A program made the position numbers and the translations under genes. Below the pieces are notes generated by a model. That model saw only the letters and a list, made by a program, of their open reading frames with translations. It was not told the DNA's origin and ran no database searches. Below are positions 1-6,476 of a DNA stretch of 13,669 nt, piece by piece. Positions within the stretch are counted from its first letter, which is position 1. Each line of letters opens with the position of its first letter. This DNA is from Alphaproteobacteria bacterium (GTDB lineage: Bacteria > Pseudomonadota > Alphaproteobacteria > Sphingomonadales > Emcibacteraceae): contig JAADGA010000256.1 of NCBI GenBank assembly GCA_013152615.1, forward strand, positions 1,313-14,981. The letters are read 5' to 3'.

Positions 1-714
1 GGCCGGGATGGGGCGTTGACCGCGACCAGTGACAAGAATTTTGCCGAGGCGCTGACCGATAAACCGACTGCGGCTGGCAAGCCGCTTCCTCAATCTGTGC
101 CCGCTGCGGTGACGCTGAAAGCGGGGCCGATTGCCGCTGGTACCGACGGGAAAAATACCGGCCCGCTACCTCTGCAAACGGGCCTGCTATCCCTACAGGA
201 AGTCAGCCCCAATATTGTTAAAAATCAGGCCCCGGGGCAATCCGCCACCACTGCCGCCACCACCAATCAGGCCACGATCACCCCGCAAACGGTGACCCGG
301 CAGATCAACCTTGCCATCACCCAACAGGCCGTGGGTGACGTCAGCAGCTTTAAAATCAGCCTGAAACCGGCAGACCTCGGTCAGGTCGATATTAAAATGG
401 ATATTCAGAAAGACGGCAAGATTACCGCCACCGTTATCGTCGATAATCAACGGACGTTGAATCTTCTTCACCGTGATCAGGGGTCGCTGCAAAAGGCCCT
501 GACAAATTCGGGCTTTGACGCCGGGGGGAACAACCTGAATTTCTCGTTAAGACAACAGCCAAACAGCTCTGGCTACAGCTCGGGCAATCACAATAGTGAT
601 CATGATAGCGGTGACGGTGAACATGACCCGGCACCGTCGCCGCTCCATAATATTATCGCCCAGCAGCAGATGAAAATGACCTATTCGGATAATATTCTGG
701 ATATAAATATATAG
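1..714 (+). CDS. fliK: Flagellar hook-length control protein FliK, C-terminal part (5' end outside window)
   Basis: The reading frame is open from the first base (frame 1) to a TAG at 712-714, so 237 residues of a longer protein are visible. A TTG at 16-18 is only an in-frame codon and need not be the start. After a low-complexity region rich in Ala, Thr, Pro and Gln (typical of the extended FliK ruler) comes the Flg_hook domain (PF02120) at about visible residues 100-185, with the hallmark LKPADLGQ at 121-128 and a Leu-rich second half. This domain signals the export switch from hook to filament substrates when the hook reaches full length. The tail after it is rich in Ser, Asn, His and Asp. 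The gene lies 17 bp before flgD, whose product caps the same growing hook. The assignment is firm from domain and context; the N-terminal length is unknown. Confidence 0.9.
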   Translation, partial: GRDGALTATSDKNFAEALTDKPTAAGKPLPQSVPAAVTLKAGPIAAGTDGKNTGPLPLQTGLLSLQEVSPNIVKNQAPGQSATTAATTNQATITPQTVTRQINLAITQQAVGDVSSFKISLKPADLGQVDIKMDIQKDGKITATVIVDNQRTLNLLHRDQGSLQKALTNSGFDAGGNNLNFSLRQQPNSSGYSSGNHNSDHDSGDGEHDPAPSPLHNIIAQQQMKMTYSDNILDINI

Positions 715-731
715 AATTAAGGACCTTTACC

Positions 732-1409
732 ATGCCTGTTAACCCCGCAACCGCCGCCGCCGCACTTGTCACCTCTTCAGCTGCCGCCCGAAGCAAAACC
801 AAACTTGCCAAGAATTTTGACCAGTTTCTGACCTTATTAACCACCCAGTTAAAATATCAGGACCCGTTAAAACCGATGGATTCAACTCAGTTCACCAATC
901 AGCTGGTTTCCTTTAGTCAGGTCGAACAGTCCATCAATACCAACAAAAATCTTGAAAACCTGATCAGCCAGACCAAAACCGCCGCCATGTCAAATGCCGT
1001 CGGTTACCTTGGCACCGATGTCACCATCAAAACCGATCAGGCCGGATTACGCAAGGGCACGGCAAAATGGCAATACAACCTGCAATCCAATAGCGATAAA
1101 ACCACGCTTACTGTTCAGGATGCCAACGGTCAGGTCCTTTACAAGGGGCTGGGAAATAATAAAGCCGGCGTCCATGATTTTATCTGGAACGCGCCGGAAA
1201 ATACCCCTGCTGGCGTTTATACCCTGACCATTTCGGCAAAAACCGCCAACGGCTCAGACGTCAGAACCGCAATATTCTCCAAGGGAAAAGTAGAAGATAT
1301 CGAGACCCGCAATGGAAAAATCAATCTGTCGGTCAACGGGATTCTGACTCCGGTCGAGAATATCCAGACCGTCCAACCCTCATCCCTGTCGCAGAAGTCG
1401 CCAGTCTAA
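732..1409 (+). CDS. flgD: Flagellar hook capping (assembly) protein FlgD
   Basis: This 225-residue protein is of normal length for FlgD, the scaffold that sits on the tip of the growing hook, guides FlgE polymerisation and is later discarded. The N-terminal FlgD domain (PF03963) runs from about residue 22 to 95, with the signature QLKYQDPLKPMD at 39-50 followed by FTNQLVSFSQVEQ. The C-terminal half has the FlgD Ig-like fold, with a WNAP...PAGVYTLTI stretch near residues 155-175. The ATG at 732 is preceded by TAAGGA (718-723) with 8 nt spacing. The gene starts 17 bp after fliK with no promoter visible between them, so the two are probably cotranscribed. The protein has no Sec signal, as expected for a type III export substrate. 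Confidence 0.96.
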   Translation: MPVNPATAAAALVTSSAAARSKTKLAKNFDQFLTLLTTQLKYQDPLKPMDSTQFTNQLVSFSQVEQSINTNKNLENLISQTKTAAMSNAVGYLGTDVTIKTDQAGLRKGTAKWQYNLQSNSDKTTLTVQDANGQVLYKGLGNNKAGVHDFIWNAPENTPAGVYTLTISAKTANGSDVRTAIFSKGKVEDIETRNGKINLSVNGILTPVENIQTVQPSSLSQKSPV

Positions 1410-1484
1410 TCGCAGAAATGCTCTCATTAATATGGATTAATACATCGGCATTGGCTTTGTCGATAAACAAAAAAGGAGTATAAC

Positions 1485-2867
1485 ATGAGTTTATTGGCAT
1501 CCCTTGCATCCGGTGTATCCGGGCTTGGAGCGTACAGTTCCGCCCTTGGCATGATTTCGGACAATATCTCTAACCTCAACACTGTCGGATATAAAGAAAC
1601 CCGGGCTAAATTTTCCACGCTGGTGACCGAAACCAGCTCCTCAAGCTCGTTCTCTCCGGGCGGGGTTCAGGCGATCCCGCAAAATCTGATCAGCCGACAG
1701 GGGTTGCTGCAATCCTCAACCTCGGCCACAGACCTCAGCATTGACGGCGCCGGCTTCTTTATCGTCTCTACCGAGGGCAAACCGGCGACGCCAAATACGG
1801 AAATCAGCTTCACCCGGGCGGGGTCGTTCACCCCGGATGCCTCGGGCTTTCTGAAAAATACTGCGGGATTTTTTCTGATGGGGGTACCGCTGGACAGTAA
1901 CGGTGCGCCGCCAACCAATCTGAGCGTAACCGGCCTGCAACCGATCAATGTGTCGAACCTGACCAGTACAGCCGAGGCCACCACCAGTGTTGCCATCCGC
2001 GCCAACCTGCAATCGTCCCAACCAATTAATGCCGCCATCCCCGCCGGGACCTATACCCCGACGACCGTGGCCGGGTCGATGGCGGGATATGCCGCCGATG
2101 TTGCCGCCGGGATATCCCCGCCGGTGAACGGGGTCAAACCCGATTTCCAGACCAATATCCAGGTATTTGATGCCCGGGGCGGCGTCCATACCGTGGCGCT
2201 TTCCGCGCTCAGACAGGCCGATAATCTGTGGAATGTCGAGCTGTTTGTTGATCCGCCGGGCGATGTGACCTCCGGCCTTACCGGTACCGGCCAGCTTGCC
2301 AGTGGCCAGATAAAGTTTAACGGCGACGGCACCCTTAATCTTGCCGGGACCTCGACCTCCCTGCTCGGTCCAATTAATGTGCCCTGGACCGGCGGGGCCA
2401 GTGCCGGCCAAATTACCTTTAATCTCGGGAGCGATGGATTGAGCGACGGCATGACCCAGTTTGCCGGTAATTCAACCATCATCTCCTCGCTGGCAAACGG
2501 CGCGACATTTGGTAATGTCGTCGGGGTTAACATTGATAAAAACGGTATCGTCAGCGCCCTGTTCAGCAATGGTCTGTCGAAAAAAGTATTCCAGTTGCCG
2601 CTTTCTACCTTCCAGAATCCGAACGGGTTGACCCGCCGTCAGGGCAATACCTATACCGTCTCTGATCAGTCGGGCAGCCAGAATATAAAACTGGCCGGGG
2701 TCGGCGGTGCCGGATTTATCGCGCCCAAGACCCTTGAAGCCTCTACCGTGGATCTTGCTTCTGAATTTACCAGCCTGATTACCATCCAGCGGGCCTTTTC
2801 CGCCAATACCAAGATTATCACGACGGTAGACCAGATGCTTAGCGAATTGAATAATGTGAAACGTTAG
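1485..2867 (+). CDS. flgE: Flagellar hook protein FlgE
   Basis: This 460-residue protein builds the hook, the flexible coupling between rod and filament. The N-terminal rod/hook domain contains the conserved DNISNLNTVGYK stretch (residues 26-37). A GAGFFIV motif of the FlgE/F/G core lies at 88-94. The variable middle (about 130-400, Gly/Thr/Ser rich) matches the FlaE-type outer domains. The last 39 residues (422-460) carry the helical Flg_bbr_C domain, with SEFTSLITIQRAFSANTKII. N- and C-terminal helices pack together in the hook core. The start is supported by AAAGGAG at 1472-1478, 6 nt before the ATG. The 75-bp gap after flgD could hold a separate promoter (see findings). A strong hairpin follows 20 bp after the stop codon. 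Confidence 0.96.
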   Translation: MSLLASLASGVSGLGAYSSALGMISDNISNLNTVGYKETRAKFSTLVTETSSSSSFSPGGVQAIPQNLISRQGLLQSSTSATDLSIDGAGFFIVSTEGKPATPNTEISFTRAGSFTPDASGFLKNTAGFFLMGVPLDSNGAPPTNLSVTGLQPINVSNLTSTAEATTSVAIRANLQSSQPINAAIPAGTYTPTTVAGSMAGYAADVAAGISPPVNGVKPDFQTNIQVFDARGGVHTVALSALRQADNLWNVELFVDPPGDVTSGLTGTGQLASGQIKFNGDGTLNLAGTSTSLLGPINVPWTGGASAGQITFNLGSDGLSDGMTQFAGNSTIISSLANGATFGNVVGVNIDKNGIVSALFSNGLSKKVFQLPLSTFQNPNGLTRRQGNTYTVSDQSGSQNIKLAGVGGAGFIAPKTLEASTVDLASEFTSLITIQRAFSANTKIITTVDQMLSELNNVKR

Positions 2868-2887
2868 GGATTTCAATTGACTATCCC

Positions 2888-2931
2888 GATAAGCCGCCGA
2901 TATGACAATGCTGTTATGTCGGCGGCTTATC
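2888..2931 (+). terminator. Strong hairpin after flgE (terminator or mRNA 3'-end stabiliser)
   Basis: Two 20-nt arms (2888-2907 and 2912-2931) pair completely around an ATGC loop, using 18 Watson-Crick pairs and two G-U wobbles. The outer 13 bp are perfect and GC-rich in the middle. No clear T-run follows (only a GTTT at 2937-2940), so it is not a classic intrinsic terminator. It may be a 3' processing or stabilising structure, or may end transcription of fliK-flgD-flgE with Rho. Its position between flgE and the separately regulated sciP fits an operon boundary. Confidence 0.75.
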
Positions 2932-3022
2932 CATGCGTTTGCTCCCAAACAAGCCATTCGATAAAATTTTTATCTATTATTTATGACAAATTAACCGCGT
3001 TCATTAGGTTTTTTTTAAAGGC

Positions 3023-3051
3023 TTGCCCTTACTCTGGTTGCTGAGTGTAAA
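3023..3051 (+). promoter_or_regulatory. Possible promoter of sciP
   Basis: TTGCCC (3023-3028) and TGTAAA (3046-3051) are separated by 17 bp, each matching 4 of 6 bases of the -35/-10 consensus. Transcription would begin near 3058, just before the GGAG ribosome binding site at 3059-3062. The 50 bp upstream is AT-rich, with a lone TTAACC half-site at 2991-2996 and no second TTAA at the spacing expected for CtrA. The call is weak, but a promoter is needed somewhere in this gap because a strong hairpin precedes it. Confidence 0.3.
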
Positions 3052-3061
3052 TGTTACCGGA

Positions 3062-3083
3062 GAATGAGTAGCGAATGAGTAGA
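3062..3083 (+). repeat. 11-bp tandem duplication spanning the sciP start codon
   Basis: GAATGAGTAG occurs at 3062-3071 and again at 3073-3082, in two adjacent 11-bp units that differ only in the last base. Each copy carries an ATG. The upstream ATG (3064) reads four codons to a TGA at 3076-3078, which overlaps the real ATG (3075) as ATGA. This could couple translation or simply be a replication-slippage duplication that pushed the Shine-Dalgarno sequence away from the start. Confidence 0.8.
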
Positions 3084-3374
3084 TTTCAAAATATGCCAGC
3101 TTCCCCCGTTATGGGACCAACGGGCCAACCGCTTACGCTGGAAGATTTACCGCCGCCCAATACCAAACGCTGGGTAATCCGGCGCAAGGCAGAGGTAGTC
3201 GCCGCCGTCAGGGGGGGGCTGCTGTCGTTGGAAGACGCCTGTGAGAAATACACCCTGTCGGTGGAAGAATTCCTGTCATGGCAGCGCGCCATTGACAAGG
3301 ACGGACTGCTGGGACTTCGGGTAACCCGGGTGCAGGACTATCGGGAAAGTTCATCCCAAAGATTTAGCAATTGA
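3075..3374 (+). CDS. sciP: SciP-type cell-cycle/flagellar regulator (DUF1153), CtrA antagonist
   Basis: This 99-residue protein has the DUF1153 helix-turn-helix domain at about residues 20-92, including the near-invariant TLEDLPPPNTKRWVIRRKAE block, then GLLSLEDACEKYTLSVEEFLSWQ and GLRVTRVQDYR. In Caulobacter, SciP is a small CtrA-inhibiting protein that represses CtrA-activated genes, including early flagellar operons, after cell division. The same place between flgE and fliF also fits Caulobacter gene order. The gene is alone between a hairpin and a T-tailed terminator, so it is probably its own transcription unit. The start choice is odd: an 11-bp tandem duplication gives two ATGs (3064 and 3075). 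The first opens only a four-codon frame that ends in TGA overlapping the second, so 3075 is the SciP start, with GGAG 12 nt upstream. Family assignment is firm; function is by homology. Confidence 0.93.
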   Translation: MSRFQNMPASPVMGPTGQPLTLEDLPPPNTKRWVIRRKAEVVAAVRGGLLSLEDACEKYTLSVEEFLSWQRAIDKDGLLGLRVTRVQDYRESSSQRFSN

Positions 3375-3427
3375 ATAATTGCGTAACAGGGTGAGATATT
3401 ACAGGTTATAAAAATGAGCCTTTCCGG

Positions 3428-3465
3428 TTAACCATAAGTCATGATTCTCATGGTTAATTTTTTTT
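3428..3465 (+). terminator. Rho-independent terminator after sciP
   Basis: A perfect 8-bp stem, TTAACCAT (3428-3435) with ATGGTTAA (3450-3457), encloses a 14-nt loop and is followed directly by eight T residues (3458-3465). The stem is short and AT-rich, but the T-run is strong. It lies 53 bp after the sciP stop and separates sciP from the fliF operon. Confidence 0.65.
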
Positions 3466-3581
3466 AAACATAAAATCCAATGGCTAACCATATGACGGGA
3501 TAATGTTTTTAGACGGCCTATCCGGTTATAAAAGCGTTGCAGAGCCTTATTTTCTTATATGTCAACCTGTTTTTCGGTTTC

Positions 3582-3602
3582 GCTAGGCAAAAATTGCCTA
3601 GC
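3582..3602. promoter_or_regulatory. Perfect 21-bp palindrome upstream of fliF, candidate FlbD operator
   Basis: The arms GCTAGGCAA (3582-3590) and TTGCCTAGC (3594-3602) match perfectly around an AAA centre. No T-run follows, so it looks like a binding site for a dimeric regulator, not a terminator. In Caulobacter, FlbD binds ftr elements, one of which lies in the fliF promoter and mediates repression. The GGCAA...TTGCC core here resembles my recollection of those elements. FlbD is encoded in the operon this site would control. The palindrome is seen directly; the FlbD link is inference. Confidence 0.5.
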
Positions 3603-3603
3603 A

Positions 3604-3618
3604 TTAACCTCTTGTTTA
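3604..3618 (+). promoter_or_regulatory. Candidate CtrA binding box in the fliF promoter
   Basis: TTAA (3604-3607), seven bases, then TTTA (3615-3618) matches the TTAA-N7-TTAA CtrA consensus at seven of eight positions, and the first half extends to TTAACC. It begins 2 bp after the palindrome. A GCTATTAG at 3638-3645 partly resembles the alphaproteobacterial -10 element GCTANAWC. CtrA activates the fliF operon in Caulobacter, so a box here is expected. A single near-match in AT-rich DNA is modest evidence on its own. Confidence 0.45.
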
Positions 3619-3733
3619 CTTAATAATTGGTAGACTTGCTATTAGCTTGGTGAAGAGCCCCCTATGATAACGGGACCTCGCCAAAAAATATCGGGTTATA
3701 TTACAATTATAAAGTATATCAGGAAACCTTACC

Positions 3734-5428
3734 GTGAATGGCTTGGCAGAATTTTTCAGAACATTGGGTCCTGCACGACTGGCCGCAATGGCGACAGTGG
3801 CCGCAATTACCATCGGCTTTTTTATTTTCCTGTCGATCCGGTTATCAACACCAAATATGTCACTGTTATTCAGTGGCCTTGATTTATCCGATTCGGCAAA
3901 AATTGTCCAAAGTCTGGAAGCAAAAAACACCCCCTATAAACTGGTTGGTGACGGCAGTACCATTATGGTGCCGGCAACCATGGTCAACCGCATCCGGCTT
4001 TCTGTCGCCGCTCAGGGCCTGACCAGTGGCGGCTCGCTCGGTTATGAAATTTTTGACCGCAGTGATGCTCTTGGTGCCACCAGCTTTGTCCAGAATATCA
4101 ATCGCCTGCGGGCGTTGGAGGGCGAACTGGCCCGGACCATTGAATCTCTTGATAACGTCTCCAGCGCCCGGGTTCATCTGGTGCTGCCGGAACGACGCCT
4201 GTTCAGCAACGAAAGTCGGCAGGCAACAGCAAGTATATTCATAAAATCACCGGCTGGTCGCCTGTCCCGCAGTCAGGTTGTCGCCATTCGCAATCTGGTG
4301 GCCGGGGCGGTCCCGGACCTGCAACCGGGGCGGATTTCCATTGTCGATCAGCGAGGGTCGCTGCTTGCCCGCGGATCATCGGGAGATGGGGCCTCTCTGG
4401 TCTCGCAATCGCTGGAAGAAAAGAAAATTTCCATCGAAACCCGGTTGCGCGGCCAGATTGAGACTTTGCTGGAAAAAACCGTTGGCCTTGGCAAGGTCAG
4501 GGCAGAGGTGAGCGCGGAGCTTGACATGAACCGCATCACCAGCAAGTCAGAAGTTTATGACCCCAATACCCAGGTAACCCTGTCAGAATCGAGCAATGAA
4601 AAGGTCAGTAACAATCGGGAAAACGCCGATGAGAAAACGGTGTCGGTGAATAATAACCTGCCCAATCAGAATCAGGCCAAACCGAAAAAACCGCTGATAA
4701 AGAACCAGTCCAGCGACAACACAACCTCAACCACGACCAATTATCTCAATTCCAAAACCATCAGCACAAAAATTCACGAGGCCGGCACTATCAAGCGGAT
4801 TACGGTCGCGGTGCTGGTTGATGGCACCTATAAAAAAACCGGCAAGGACGGGGCCGTTGTGTACCAGCCCCGCAGTGCGGCAGATCTGGCAAAACTGGCC
4901 CAACTGGTTAAATCCACCATTGGCTATGACCAGAAACGCGGCGATACGGTTCAGGTCATCAATATGAAATTTGCCACAGTTGATTACGGCGAACCGGCGG
5001 TCAAGGCAGGAATGTTTAATTTTAACAAGGCCGACATCATGCGCTTTATCCAGCTTGGCGGCCTGATGCTGATCGGAATTCTGCTCATCTTCTTTGCCCT
5101 CAGACCGCTGATTAAATTCATGACCTCGCCACCGGCGACATTTGCCCCCGAGGGCGCAGGGATGGCACAGTTACCGCCCGGACAGCAGCAGGCCCTGTCT
5201 CCGCCTGCCGCCGACGGCGGCCCGGCCCCGGTCGCGCTGGTTGACAGTCAGGGCCGCCAACTGTCCTCGCGCGAAATAGCCCAGCAGGAAGGCGGCATTG
5301 ATTCCGCTATTGATGTTGCGGCGGTAGAAGGTAAGATACAAGCCACCGCCCTGAAGAAAGTCGGGGAACTTGTTGAGCGACACCCGGAAGAATCCGCCGC
5401 CGTCGTCAGAGGTTGGTTATACGGATAG
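3734..5428 (+). CDS. fliF: Flagellar M-ring (MS-ring) protein FliF
   Basis: This 564-residue inner-membrane protein oligomerises into the MS ring, the base on which rotor, switch and export gate assemble. A first membrane segment lies at about residues 15-38. The YscJ/FliF ring-building domain (PF01514) follows at about 40-215, with LEGELARTIESLDNVSSARVHLVLPERRLF as its core. The FliF C-terminal periplasmic domain (PF08345) spans about 245-410, interrupted by the usual Asn/Thr/Ser-rich loop. A second membrane segment is at about 436-460. The last 40 residues (AAVEGKIQ...VGELVERHPEESAAVVRGWL) form the FliG-binding helices. The start is GTG at 3734 with AGGA 9 nt upstream. An ATG 4 nt downstream (3738) is in another frame. 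It is the first gene of the fliF-fliG-fliH-fliN operon. Confidence 0.97.
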   Translation: MNGLAEFFRTLGPARLAAMATVAAITIGFFIFLSIRLSTPNMSLLFSGLDLSDSAKIVQSLEAKNTPYKLVGDGSTIMVPATMVNRIRLSVAAQGLTSGGSLGYEIFDRSDALGATSFVQNINRLRALEGELARTIESLDNVSSARVHLVLPERRLFSNESRQATASIFIKSPAGRLSRSQVVAIRNLVAGAVPDLQPGRISIVDQRGSLLARGSSGDGASLVSQSLEEKKISIETRLRGQIETLLEKTVGLGKVRAEVSAELDMNRITSKSEVYDPNTQVTLSESSNEKVSNNRENADEKTVSVNNNLPNQNQAKPKKPLIKNQSSDNTTSTTTNYLNSKTISTKIHEAGTIKRITVAVLVDGTYKKTGKDGAVVYQPRSAADLAKLAQLVKSTIGYDQKRGDTVQVINMKFATVDYGEPAVKAGMFNFNKADIMRFIQLGGLMLIGILLIFFALRPLIKFMTSPPATFAPEGAGMAQLPPGQQQALSPPAADGGPAPVALVDSQGRQLSSREIAQQEGGIDSAIDVAAVEGKIQATALKKVGELVERHPEESAAVVRGWLYG

Positions 5429-5434
5429 GATTAA

Positions 5435-6457
5435 ATGACTGGATCAAAAATTTCCCGGGCATCGGAATTGTCAAGCCCGGACAAGGCCGCCGCCCTGATG
5501 TTGGCGCTGGGCGAGGAAAATGGCTCTATCATCTGGAATCTGCTGGATGATGAGGAGGTCAAGGAGCTGTCGCTCGCCATGTCGTCACTCGGGGTTGTCG
5601 ATTCCAAGGTAATTGAGGAGTTGTTCCTTGATTTTGCCAACGGAGTATCCTCTATCGGCTCGCTCACCGGCAATTTTGATAATACCGAAAGATTGCTCGG
5701 CAAGATGCTGTCAAGCGACCGGGTTAACCAGATTATGGAGGAAATTCGCGGCCCTGCCGGACGCACCATGTGGGACAAGCTCGGTAATGTCAATGAGATG
5801 GTCCTCGCCACCTATCTCAAGAATGAGTATCCGCAGACGGTGTCGGTGGTGCTGTCAAAAATCAAGCCGGAACATGCGGCTGCGGTCTTGAGTGTGCTGC
5901 CGGACGAATTTTCGATGGAGGTGGTGCAGCGGATGCTGCGGATGGAACCGGTCCAGAAAGATATTCTCGACAAGGTGGAACAGACCTTGCGCATTGAATT
6001 CATGAATAATCTGGCAAAAACCAGCCGCAAGGACAGTCATGAGACCATTGCCGAGATTTTCAATTATCTTGACCGGGCGACCGAAACCCGCTTCCTGACC
6101 GCGCTTGAAGACCGCAACCGGGAAAGTGCTGAAAAAGTCCGGGCGCTGATGTTTACCTTTGAGGATCTGCAAAATCTCGACGCTACCGGGGTCCAGACCC
6201 TGCTCAGGGGGATAGACAAGGACCGGCTGGGTCTGGCGATGAAAGGGGCCTCTGACAAAATCCGTGATATGTTTTTCAGCAATATGTCAGAGCGCGCCGC
6301 TAAAATACTCAAAGAGGATATGGAGGCGATGGGACCGGTGCGGCTGAAAGATGTCGATGAGGCCCAAATGGAGATTGTCAATGTCGCCAAGGATCTGGCG
6401 GATAGTGGCGAAATTGTGCTCAATGATTCCAAGAGCGAAGATGAATTGATTTATTAA
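5435..6457 (+). CDS. fliG: Flagellar motor switch protein FliG
   Basis: FliG (340 residues, normal length) sits on the cytoplasmic face of the MS ring and takes torque from the stator. The N-terminal domain (about 10-110) binds FliF. The middle domain carries NEYPQ at 130-134, a variant of the EHPQ motif with Tyr in place of His. The C-terminal domain (about 200-330) contains the torque helix, with R287, E294, D295 and R303 in [11 protein letters not shown]...GPVR. These align with the R281, D288, D289 and R297 of the E. coli protein, so the charged stator interface is kept with one Asp-to-Glu change. The gene starts 6 bp after fliF, with an AGGA partly overlapping the fliF stop, which suggests translational coupling. 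Confidence 0.97.
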   Translation: MTGSKISRASELSSPDKAAALMLALGEENGSIIWNLLDDEEVKELSLAMSSLGVVDSKVIEELFLDFANGVSSIGSLTGNFDNTERLLGKMLSSDRVNQIMEEIRGPAGRTMWDKLGNVNEMVLATYLKNEYPQTVSVVLSKIKPEHAAAVLSVLPDEFSMEVVQRMLRMEPVQKDILDKVEQTLRIEFMNNLAKTSRKDSHETIAEIFNYLDRATETRFLTALEDRNRESAEKVRALMFTFEDLQNLDATGVQTLLRGIDKDRLGLAMKGASDKIRDMFFSNMSERAAKILKEDMEAMGPVRLKDVDEAQMEIVNVAKDLADSGEIVLNDSKSEDELIY

Positions 6458-6476
6458 AAACAGGATTTAACGCATC

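Larger units (their letters stand above)
3375..3733. promoter_or_regulatory. 359-bp sciP-fliF intergenic region (regulatory)
   Basis: I see no credible gene here. The stretch is much richer in A and T than its neighbours. It holds, in order, the sciP terminator, a pair of GGTTATAAAA repeats (3404-3413 and 3524-3533) each followed by GAGCCTT, a perfect 21-bp palindrome, a CtrA-like box and a leader of about 100 nt before fliF. AGGAAA at 3721-3726 serves as the fliF ribosome binding site. A short frame starting at ATG 3664 runs into fliF in another frame and has no family features. Confidence 0.7.

Noticed and set aside
1716..2411. Long reverse-strand open frame (231 codons) opposite flgE
   Set aside because: It lies fully within flgE, has Gly/Arg-rich composition from reading GC-rich codons backwards, and has no domain or ribosome binding site. 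It is a shadow.
2991..3007. Possible CtrA box upstream of sciP (TTAACC...TTAG)
   Set aside because: Only the first TTAA fits. The second half is nine bases away and ends in G, so spacing and sequence fail the TTAA-N7-TTAA rule.
3627..3640. Sigma-54 promoter before fliF (TTGGTAG...TTGC)
   Set aside because: The spacing between GG and GC is three bases too short for sigma-54, where spacing is strict.
3696..3712. TTATA...TATAA inverted repeat in the fliF leader
   Set aside because: A five-base AT-only arm pair in AT-rich DNA is expected by chance.
3664..3882. Short open frame starting at ATG 3664 before fliF
   Set aside because: It lacks a ribosome binding site, overlaps fliF in another frame by about 150 bp, and shows no family features.
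4590..4760. Asn/Thr/Ser-rich insertion in FliF as a foreign segment
   Set aside because: FliF proteins normally carry a low-complexity, poorly conserved loop at this place between the halves of the C-terminal periplasmic domain.
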